From UBA6164 sp964527325 (lineage in GTDB: Bacteria; Patescibacteriota; Gracilibacteria; BD1-5; UBA6164), in assembly GCA_964527325.1 (NCBI GenBank), contig CAZGNU010000018.1, forward strand, positions 1 through 26,930: a DNA stretch of 26,930 bases, in the 5' to 3' direction. Numbering within the stretch: the stretch's first letter is position 1; each line of letters starts with the position of its first letter. The position numbers and the translations under genes were made by a program. The notes under the pieces were generated by a model. It saw only the letters and a program-made list of their open reading frames with translations. It was not told where the DNA came from and made no database searches. Of the stretch, positions 8,660 to 15,430 are shown piece by piece.

Positions 8660-8875
8660 ATGGGATGTTGTGGAAAAAAGAAATCAGACGCTAAAACTCC
8701 AATCGTTGATGATAACTGTATAGGTTGTTGAGCATGTGCTGCAATTTGTGGTGAAGTGTTTGAAATAAATGATGAAGGGAGGGCCGTTGTAACACAATGA
8801 GTAGATCTTAATTCTACCGACTGTATAGATGACGCTATAGCCGCGTGTCCAGTTTCTTCTATAAGCTATAAATAG
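8660..8875 (+). CDS. 4Fe-4S ferredoxin, single-cluster type
   Basis: A small electron carrier of 71 residues. The cluster motif CIGCGACAAICG gives C-x2-C-x2-C plus a further Cys, and the distal CP pair is in AACPVSSISYK, the arrangement of monocluster 4Fe-4S ferredoxins of the Bacillus/Thermotoga type. The Gly after the second Cys of the motif is UGA. The N-terminus MGCCGKKKSDAK is unusual: an extra Cys pair in a basic lead. Between the motifs is an acidic stretch, as in the family. The gene stands alone between two terminators. The redox partner cannot be deduced. Confidence 0.9.
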
Positions 8876-8891
8876 TATAATAAAAAATCAC

Positions 8892-8919
8892 AAAAATTAG
8901 TTTTACAAAACTATTTTTT
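8892..8919 (+). terminator. Intrinsic terminator after ferredoxin
   Basis: A hairpin with arms TAGTTTT and AAAACTA is flanked by A and T runs. The TTTACA inside it also serves as the -35 box of the next promoter. Confidence 0.65.
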
Positions 8920-8929
8920 ATGATACAAT
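8902..8929 (+). promoter_or_regulatory. Promoter for the pilin-like gene, overlapping a terminator
   Basis: TTTACA (8902-8907) and TACAAT (8924-8929) are 16 bases apart. The -35 box lies in the loop and right arm of the ferredoxin terminator. Confidence 0.45.
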
Positions 8930-8967
8930 ACATATGTTTTTAAATTTTAACAATAATTTTTTTCGTT

Positions 8968-9570
8968 ATGAAACTAAAAAATACAAGATTAGGTTTCACC
9001 CTAATAGAATTACTAGTAGTAATCACAATCATAGGTATCCTAGCTACAGGTGCAGTATCTGTTTATACTTCACAAATTCAAAAAGCTAGAGATAGTACTA
9101 GGTTAACGGATGTTACGGCCATAAAAGCTTGAGCAGAACAATTTTATCAGGATAAAGCTGAATATCCTCATTCATCTAATTTACCAGCATCAGGTGATTT
9201 AGCATTTGAAGGTATAAAAATTTATACACCAAAATTACCAGGTGATCCAAAAACTGGAAATGCTAGAACTTTATCAGCATTTGATTATATATATACTGTT
9301 TGATCAGATGCGAATTTGATTTCATGACAAGATTTTGAAGTATCTACTACTTTTGAAAATCAATGAAATATTGATTCGAAAGCTGTAGGTGATTGATGAA
9401 CAGATTCTGCTAGATTAGAATTTTGAATTGATTTATCTGGTAATGATACAGATGTTACGGCTGCAATAGATATATGAGTTACAGCTATGTTATGTGTTGG
9501 ACAATGATGATGAGCTGCAATAGCATGTAATACTGAATGAACAAGATTGGTTATTAGAAAAGAACCATAG
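8968..9570 (+). CDS. Type IV pilin-like (prepilin/pseudopilin) protein
   Basis: The 200-residue product has a class III signal: a short basic leader (MKLKNTRLG) and then FTLIELLVVITIIGILATGA, the prepilin peptidase site G|F with Glu at +5 and a hydrophobic assembly helix. The helix is followed by a Gln/Lys/Ala/Arg-rich stretch typical of alpha-1. The globular domain has PGDPKTG and two Cys near the C-terminus (in AMLCVGQ and AIACNTEG) that may form the D-region disulfide loop. A run of three UGA codons encodes Gly-Gly-Gly between these cysteines. Pilins of this type build type IV pili or competence pseudopili in Candidate Phyla Radiation bacteria. No assembly genes (PilB, PilC, PilD) are in the window. 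Confidence 0.9.
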
Positions 9571-9590
9571 TAATAAATTGAAATAAAATA

Positions 9591-9616
9591 AAAAATCCTC
9601 AAAAGAGGATTTTTTT
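9591..9616 (+). terminator. Intrinsic terminator, probably bidirectional
   Basis: AAATCCTC-AAAA-GAGGATTT with A and T runs on both sides. It lies between the pilin-like gene and the convergent AMMECR1 gene. Confidence 0.85.
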
Positions 9617-9629
9617 GTGTTTAAAAGTT

Positions 9630-10172
9630 TTAGTTTGTTTCAAAATTATCAACTACGTCAGTTTTAATTTGATATAGTATATATTCTTTTTCATCAAATT
9701 CTTTGGTATTGAATTTAGCTTTTAGTACTGGGATTAGATCTTCTCATGTAAGAAGAAGAGGGGTGATATTTGGTAGGATTACAGCCATAGAGTCGTAGTC
9801 TTTTTTTATTGCTAGTACTCATAATTTAACTGGATCTACTTGTAGTATCTCTTTATCACCTAATATTTTTCTATTTGTAATAGTGTCAACTCTGATTTTT
9901 AAATCTTTTACTTCATCTAATTTAATAGGTTTGAATCTAGAATCTTTAGATATTGCAGAAACAGTATTTTCTATTATTTCTTCAGCTGTATTTTCTTTTA
10001 TCTCTTTTATATTTCCAGAAGCTCATCTTATTTCTCATTTTTTATATATAGTAACAAAAATAGATCACTTTTTTTCTAAAAGAGACTTATCATCAATATT
10101 TAACTCTTCTATTTTTGGAGTTTTAAAATTTTTTAAATAAAAATCTATAGTTTGTTTTGCTACCTGAATCAT
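9630..10172 (-). CDS. AMMECR1 domain protein
   Basis: The 180-residue product matches the AMMECR1 family in order: an N-terminal helix (QTIDFYLKN), SIFVTIYKKGEIRGASGNI, which corresponds to gvFVTl.k.g.LRGCiG, then ISKDSRFKPIKLDEVKDLKI, matching A..DpRF.pl...El..l.i, and further on ITPLLLTGEDLIPVLKAKF. The usual Cys in LRGCIG is replaced by Ala (RGASGN). The biochemical role of this family is not firmly established; radical-SAM partner proteins occur next to it in many genomes. Here it is the last gene of the mtaB operon, whose first gene is itself a radical-SAM enzyme. Confidence 0.85.
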
Positions 10173-10190
10173 ATTTTTTTAAAGGTTATT

Positions 10191-10940
10191 TTATATAGTA
10201 TTTTTCTCTTCTTCTTCTCTAAGAATTTCTTTTTCTTCCATTTCTATTTGATAGAATATGTCTCACAATTGATCTTGATTAGTATATTTGTAATAATAAA
10301 GATATGCTAATTCAAACAATTGTTTAAAAAATGTTACAGAAAAGTTAATAAGGGGAAGAAGTACAACAAGTGAAATTAATTTTGCTGATCAATTAGTAAA
10401 AGAAGTAAAAATTATAGTGGTAATAATTAGACTTATAAATAATCAAACAAAGCTTCAGTAAATTCAAATAAGAATATGTCTGTAGTTATTTAAAAGCTCA
10501 AGAATAATGCTTGTTCAAAATGTTACAATTATTGTATGAGCTAGAAAAGCATACATTATATATTCATAGTTAATTGATCAAGAATATATATAAACTGGAG
10601 CAATAAAAACATATACTAGAAATGCAAAAAATGATAATTGTCATGCTACAACGATATTTTTTTTGTATCTATCTTCTGATGTAAGGTTTAAAAGTCTATA
10701 GGTAAGATATATTGTTATAGTAGTAGCTATTAGAGTAATTATTGATAATATTAAAGGAAAAATAGAACTAGATTCTAGTCAAATTTCAGCTGATGCAAAT
10801 GTTCCAGGAATATTTACTGAGTTTCACAATAAAAATGTAACAATTAATATCACTAAACTTCATACTATTCATGCTATTAGACTTCATAGTCAGTTTACTA
10901 AAATATCACTAATAGTTATTTGTTTTGGTCAAAAAGACAT
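10191..10940 (-). CDS. Six-span membrane protein, unknown function
   Basis: The 249-residue hydrophobic protein has about six membrane helices: one near the N-terminus after MSFGPKQITISDILVN, others around residues 55-75, 90-110, 125-145, 155-175 and 185-205. It ends in a strongly acidic cytoplasmic tail (EMEEKEILREEEEK). I do not recognise a family; a permease-like or VUT/QueT-type transporter is possible but nothing in the sequence proves it. It lies 5 bases after lspA and 18 bases before the AMMECR1 gene in the same operon. Confidence 0.65.
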
Positions 10941-10945
10941 GATTA

Positions 10946-11368
10946 TTATTGGTTATTTTTGTAAAGTATATATAAATAGATTATTGCTCAGATAGTTATA
11001 AAGCTATCAGCTAGATTGAATATTGCAAATGATTTTACTCATATAAAATCTGTTACAGCTGAATATATAAGCCTTTCAATTCAATTTCATATAGCTCAAG
11101 CTAAAATTAATCCAAAGCTAAAATTAATCCATTTATCATTTTTTTTCTTTTCTTCTTTTAAATAATAATAAAAAATACAAATTATCAAAATAATAGTTAT
11201 GATTTTTAAAAAAGGAACATTGATTGAAAAAGCTATTCCAGTATTTTCTACATATTTTAAAAACAAAAAATCTCACAAAATACTTATTTTTTCTTGTAGA
11301 AAAATATTGGCAAAATATTTTGTGATAAAATCAAGAATAACTCAGATTATTATTGTAATATAAAACAT
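10946..11368 (-). CDS. lspA: Lipoprotein signal peptidase LspA
   Basis: LspA is the membrane aspartyl protease that cleaves the signal peptide of diacylated prolipoproteins. The 140-residue protein has four spans and the family boxes in order: VENTGIAFS (residues about 40-48), GAIGNGIERLI (91-101), VTDFIG with the first catalytic Asp at 107, and FNLADSFITIG with the second catalytic Asp at 121. In the third box the common IDR is IER here. Both residues of the catalytic dyad are kept, so activity is expected. Several box glycines are UGA. It follows mtaB by 2 bases. Confidence 0.93.
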
Positions 11369-11370
11369 GT

Positions 11371-12651
11371 TTATTTAATTAATTTTCCTTTAACTATATT
11401 ATTTCTTTTTATTTCACCAGAAGTTATTTCAAAGCTTAAGTCGTCAGCTTCTATATAATTTTGTGTCCATCATTTCCATTTCAAGGGGCTAAAGCCACCT
11501 TGTTTACTATTTTCTTTTACAGATTCAATTAATACTTCTAAGTTTTTTCAAACATTTTCTTTTATAAATTCATCTCTTATCTCATCAGCTAAATTCATTA
11601 TTTGCCACATTCTTTCTTTTTTTATTTTTTCATCAATTTGGTAAGGATATTTTCAAGCAGGAACATCTTCTCATATATGGTGTCATGAGAAAGGGAAAGC
11701 ATGAACTTTGGTAATTTTATAATCTTTAATTAGATTTAAAGTATCTTTAAAATCTTTTTCGGTTTCTCCAGGAAAACCTACTATTAAATCCGCTCAAATA
11801 CTTATTTTTACATTGTCTTTTCTTTTAATTTTTCTTGTTTTTTCTAGTAATTTTTTCATGTATTCTCAGTCATAGTGTCTTGCCATTGATTTTAAAATCT
11901 TGCTTGATCAAGATTGTACTGAATAATGAAAATGAGGATATATTCTAGTATTTTCAAATAATTTTAATAATTTATTATCAACAAATTCTGGTCATAGAGA
12001 ACTAATTCTTATTCTTGAAATTTTTGAATTTTTTAAAATATATTCTATTAGTTCTGATAATTTGGAAGGAACTTTTTGTTCCCCCTCCTTACTAGGGAGG
12101 GGGTTAGGGGGTGGGTTTGTAGTTTCAAGTCACCAAGCAGCTAGATTTATTCATGTTAAAACAACTTCTTTTCATCAAGAATTTTCAAATTCTATAATTT
12201 CTTTTAAAATATCTTCTTTTTTTCTAGAAAAATGAGATCATCTTTTTTTAACTGTTAAACAAAAACTACAAAAGCTATCACATCATCATTGAATTAAAAT
12301 GAATTTTTTTGTGTAAATATTTTTTGGTAATTCAATTTTTTTTATTTTACCTGGATCCTCATCCAACAATACTATTTTATTTTCTAAATATTTAATTTCT
12401 GGATATAAATCATAAAAATTTGTTTGAGCTTTTCCATTCTTAAAAGCTCAGCATCAACTTATATATAGTTTTTCATATTTTTTTAATTTTTTTGCAGAAT
12501 CTTTTACAAATTTTAACCATTTTCTTTTAGCTTTATCTGTAACTACACAAGTAGCTATAAAAATTCAAGTTTTTCATTTTAAAAATTCTGAGTTTATCCA
12601 CTTGTCTGTATAGTATTTATTCACTTTGCATCCAAATATTTTTATATTCAT
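11371..12651 (-). CDS. mtaB: tRNA t6A37 methylthiotransferase (MtaB type, radical SAM)
   Basis: The enzyme adds a methylthio group to N6-threonylcarbamoyladenosine 37 of tRNAs, using two 4Fe-4S clusters and S-adenosylmethionine. The 426-residue product starts MNIKIFGCKVNKYYTDK, with the GCKVN signature of MtaB rather than the GCQMN of MiaB. The N-terminal cluster cysteines are Cys8, Cys35 and Cys67, and the radical-SAM motif is QGGCDSFCSFC (Cys124, 128, 131). Other family segments are VVLTGINLAAWG, SRIRISSLGPE, HFHYSVQSGSSKIL and ADLIVGFPGETEKDF. Residues about 179-197 (NPPPNPLPSKEGEQKVPSK) are encoded by palindromic element B, inserted in frame in a surface loop. It heads the operon with lspA. 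Confidence 0.9.
12081..12117 (-). repeat. Palindromic element B, in frame inside mtaB
   Basis: The core CCCCCTCC-TTACTA-GGGAGGGGG is followed by TTAGGGGGTGGGTTT. Read on the mtaB strand it encodes a Pro-rich stretch and then Lys-Glu-Gly-Glu. The GC content is far above that of the gene. Confidence 0.8.
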
Positions 12652-12685
12652 CTAAAACATTATTGATAATAATTAAATTTTAATT

Positions 12686-12713
12686 ATTATATATAAAAAT
12701 AATTTATAACAAA
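12686..12713 (-). promoter_or_regulatory. Promoter for the mtaB operon
   Basis: On the minus strand, TTTGTT (12713-12708) and TATAAT (12691-12686) are 16 bases apart. It lies in the 76-base divergent gap between mtaB and rnhB-queH. A comparably good plus-strand promoter was not resolved in the same AT-rich gap. Confidence 0.5.
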
Positions 12714-12727
12714 GTTTAAGTACAATA

Positions 12728-13951
12728 ATGATTAAAGAAAAAAAGTTAAAATATAAAATAGGAATAGACGAAGCATGAAGATGACCATGGTTATGACATG
12801 TTGTAGCATGTGCTTTATGTTTTAATCCAGAAAATCCACCAAAAAAAAAGTTTTTAACTGAAATTAATGATTCAAAGAAACTTTCAAAGAAAAAGAGAGA
12901 AGAGTTGTATAAAAAGTTAATCAAAAAATCTCTCCCTTTTCCAAAGGGAGTACCCGAAGGGGGAGGGATTAGAAAAAATAGTCCACAAATATTTTTTGGT
13001 GTTTGAGTTGTTGATAATTATGTGATAGATGAAATTAATATAAAACAAGCAAATAGGGAAGCAATGAGAAGATCTTTAATAGAATTACTAAGAAAAATAC
13101 CAAACAATAAAATATCCAGTGTGGTAATAGATTGAAATGATAATTATAAATTTGATGAGTTGGAAAAAGCCCCAGTATTTATAATTTGATGAGATTGAAA
13201 GGTAACAGAAATATGAGCAGCAAGTATAATTGCAAAGGTTTTTAGAGATAAATTGATGAAAACTTATTCAGAATTGTATCCTGATTTTGGAATTGAAAAT
13301 CATAAATGATATGGAACAAAAAAACATAGAGAATATTTAACTGGCAAAGAAAAAATTACATGAATTCATAGATTGTCATACAAACCAATTAAAAAAATAT
13401 TAGAAGCTAAGCCAAAACTTTTATTACACATTTGTTGTGGTCCTGATGCAACTATTCCTATAATAGATTTGAAAGATAAATATGATATAACATGCTTTTG
13501 GTATGATCCAAACATCCAACCAAAAAAAGAATACAAAAAAAGACTTGCTAATTTCAAAAAAGTTTGCGAAATAGAAAAAATTCCTTATATTGAAGGTCCT
13601 TATAATGTGGATGAGTTTCTTGAAACTGTCAAGGGTTTTGAAAATGAACCAGAAAGATGAGAAAGATGTACAAAGTGTTATGATTTAAGGCTGAAAAAAA
13701 CAGTAGAATTAGCCGGGGAATTATGAATACAAAACTGGACAACTTCACTAAATATTTCACCACATAAAAGTTTGGATAAGATCTATAAAATTTGAGACAA
13801 ACATTCTTTAAAAAATAATTTAGAATTTCTAAAACTAGATTTTAAAAAAAATGCTTGATTTGAAAGAAGTGTAGAGTACACAAAAAAACACAACATCTAC
13901 AGACAAAATTACTGTTGATGTATATATAGTGAAACTTATCCAGAAAAATAA
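12728..13951 (+). CDS. RNase HII fused to epoxyqueuosine reductase QueH
   Basis: One 407-residue frame carries two enzymes. Residues 1 to about 218 are ribonuclease HII: GIDEAGRGP (Asp14, Glu15), NDSKKLSKKKREEL, VVIDGND (Asp135), GDGKVTEIGAASIIAKVFRD and, at its end, GYGTKKHREYL then GIHRLSYKPI. It would remove ribonucleotides from DNA. Residues from about 230 are QueH, which reduces epoxyqueuosine in tRNA: LLLHICCGPD (Cys236, Cys237), WYDPNIQPKKEY, RCTKCYDLRL (Cys314, Cys317), ISPHKSLDKIYKIG and YRQNYCGCIYSE. No stop codon (UAA/UAG) separates them. The fourth residue after the Cys pair is Asp where many QueH have Cys. A TTG at 13373 could act as a separate QueH start, so a fused or dual product cannot be decided from sequence. 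Palindromic element C lies in the RNase HII part. Confidence 0.85.
12929..12970 (+). repeat. Palindromic element C, in frame inside the RNase HII domain
   Basis: CTCCCTTT-TCC-AAAGGGAG is a perfect palindrome followed by TACCCGAAGGGGGAGGG. It encodes SLPFPKGVPEGGGI after a Lys-rich helix, between the NDSKKLS segment and the rest of the domain. It resembles B, D and E in plan but has a different tail and probably belongs to a sister type. Confidence 0.75.
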
Positions 13952-13972
13952 TAATTATTAATTTAGAAAAAT

Positions 13973-14146
13973 ATGTTTTGTGATAATGTAATTTTTCCTG
14001 GTTTGGAATCAGAGGAATTGAGTACTTGAAAAAAATGAAATAAGTTATTAAAAGAGTTGAGAAAAAAGTATTGAGCAAATACAGTTGCAAAACTTAGAGG
14101 AAAATGAAATACTCCTGAACAAGTTGCGGAAATATTGAATAAATAA
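13973..14146 (+). CDS. Small protein of unknown function
   Basis: The product has 57 residues, starting MFCDNVIFPGLESEELSTG and ending AKLRGKGNTPEQVAEILNK. It is basic in the middle and predicted to be mostly helical. The C-terminal half looks like a small helical DNA- or RNA-binding or ribosome-associated segment, but no family is recognised. The gene lies 21 bases after rnhB-queH and 5 bases before the kinase gene, in the same orientation, so it is probably translated from the same mRNA. Three or four UGA glycines fall at plausible turn positions, which argues for a real gene. Confidence 0.6.
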
Positions 14147-14151
14147 AGATA

Positions 14152-14715
14152 ATGAAAAAAAATATAATTTTTTCATGAGCGGATGCAACTTGAAAAACAA
14201 CTAGAGCTGAAAATTTAGCAAATCAGTGATATAATTTATCTATTTTAAAAAAAGAAATAGATATACTAAGGTTTAGTATAAAACAAAATATTGAAATAGC
14301 TATAAGTCAATGATTAAATAATGATAAGATAGTAATGGATAGATCTTTAATTGATTTATTAGCATATTATTATATAAATGATAAAAATTGATTAGTTGAT
14401 AAAAACAATTGAATTTGAAGTATACATTGAATTAAAAAAATATTAGAAGAGTTTATAGTTATAAATAAATGATCAGTTTTTAATTATTTAGTTGCATCAA
14501 AAGAAGTTATTATTGAAAGACTTAAAAATAGAGAAAAACAATGAGAAAAATTAACAGAAAATGATTTAAAGGTGATCAATAAAGAAGGTTATCTTGAAGA
14601 ATTTATACTTGCATTTAATAAAATTATTAAGATATTTGAAAAGATTAATAAAAAAAAGTGAAATTTAATTGATATAAAAAAAATTGATACAACTAATCTA
14701 GTTTTGGACTTATAA
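14152..14715 (+). CDS. P-loop nucleotide kinase, thymidylate kinase/deoxynucleoside kinase-like
   Basis: The product has 187 residues. The N-terminal strand runs straight into a P-loop, IIFSGADATGKTTRAENLA (Gly9 to Thr17), of the form G.D..GK[ST]T common to thymidylate kinases. It is followed by a DRS motif (IVMDRSLIDLLAYYY), where nucleoside and thymidylate kinases bind substrate, and a LID-like segment (ERLKNREKQGEKLT) rich in Arg and Lys. The two Gly of the P-loop that flank Asp11 are UGA. The C-terminal half is helical and basic. The substrate could be dTMP, a deoxynucleoside or another small nucleotide; the sequence does not decide. Confidence 0.65.
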
Positions 14716-14721
14716 ATTATT

Positions 14722-15420
14722 ATGAAAAAAATATTAAAAGATAAAATAATTAATATAGAAAACACAGACCTGTATGATAATAGGTTTTTATTTGATTATT
14801 TAGTTCCTGATTTTGATAATTCAGATATAGAAACAATTTATATGTCTGATTTATTAGAGGCTAAAAAAAATAATGAAATATTAAAAAAAGTAAAAACTAA
14901 ACCTGCGATGTATTCTAATGTATATTCTCCAGAAGATGAGTTAGAAATATTTACGGAATTATTTGATGATGCTATAAAAAATAATAAAAAAATTCATATA
15001 ATTTGAGTAACCTTAGATGAGGAAATAAAAATCTTAGAAAAATACTATAATGAACTTTGATTTATGAGGGAAGATATAAACTGTTTTGCTCCAGATTTTA
15101 GTATTCCATTTGTAACAGTATCTGTAAAAATAGAAAACTTAATGTGGAAGTGATCTGATTATAAAGCACAAAGAGAAAAAATATTTTTTAATCCTCCAGT
15201 TAGAGAATCAGGACAAGTAAAAGCAATGTATAAATGAATAAATAGAGGAGTAATTGCATGAATACATATAGAAAAATTTGATGAAAATATAGAAAAATTT
15301 TTATGAGATTGTATTAGATGAGAAAAAATATTATCATTAACATTATCAAAAATATTAAAATATAATTTAGAGCAAATTTGATTTAATTGAACAAAAAAAG
15401 AACTAATAATTTCATATTAG
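14722..15420 (+). CDS. Conserved-looking protein of unknown function
   Basis: The 232-residue soluble protein has no membrane segment. It is acidic in the N-terminal half (DFDNSDIETIYMSDLLEAKK), with a central IHIIGVTLDEEIKILEKYY segment, a Pro/Phe strand region (APDFSIPFVTVSVKIENL) and a C-terminal half with FFNPPVRESGQVKAMYKG and INRGVIAGIHIEKFD. I do not recognise a family. It is the last gene of the four-gene run starting at 12728 and 6 bases after the kinase gene. A terminator hairpin begins inside its last codons. Confidence 0.6.
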
Positions 15421-15430
15421 TTCTTTTAAT
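15392..15430. terminator. Bidirectional intrinsic terminator between convergent genes
   Basis: Perfect 11-base arms AAGAACTAATA (15398-15408) and TATTAGTTCTT (15415-15425) with A run before and T run after. They overlap the end of the plus-strand gene and the stop codon of the minus-strand PKD gene. Confidence 0.85.

Noticed and set aside
9360..9602. Minus-strand ORF opposite the pilin-like gene
   Set aside because: It is a shadow of the pilin frame; its His-rich sequence comes from reverse-complement UGA and GCA codons.
13366..13557. Minus-strand ORF opposite the RNase HII-QueH gene
   Set aside because: The plus-strand QueH motifs (CCGPD, RCTKC, YRQNYCGC) are decisive.
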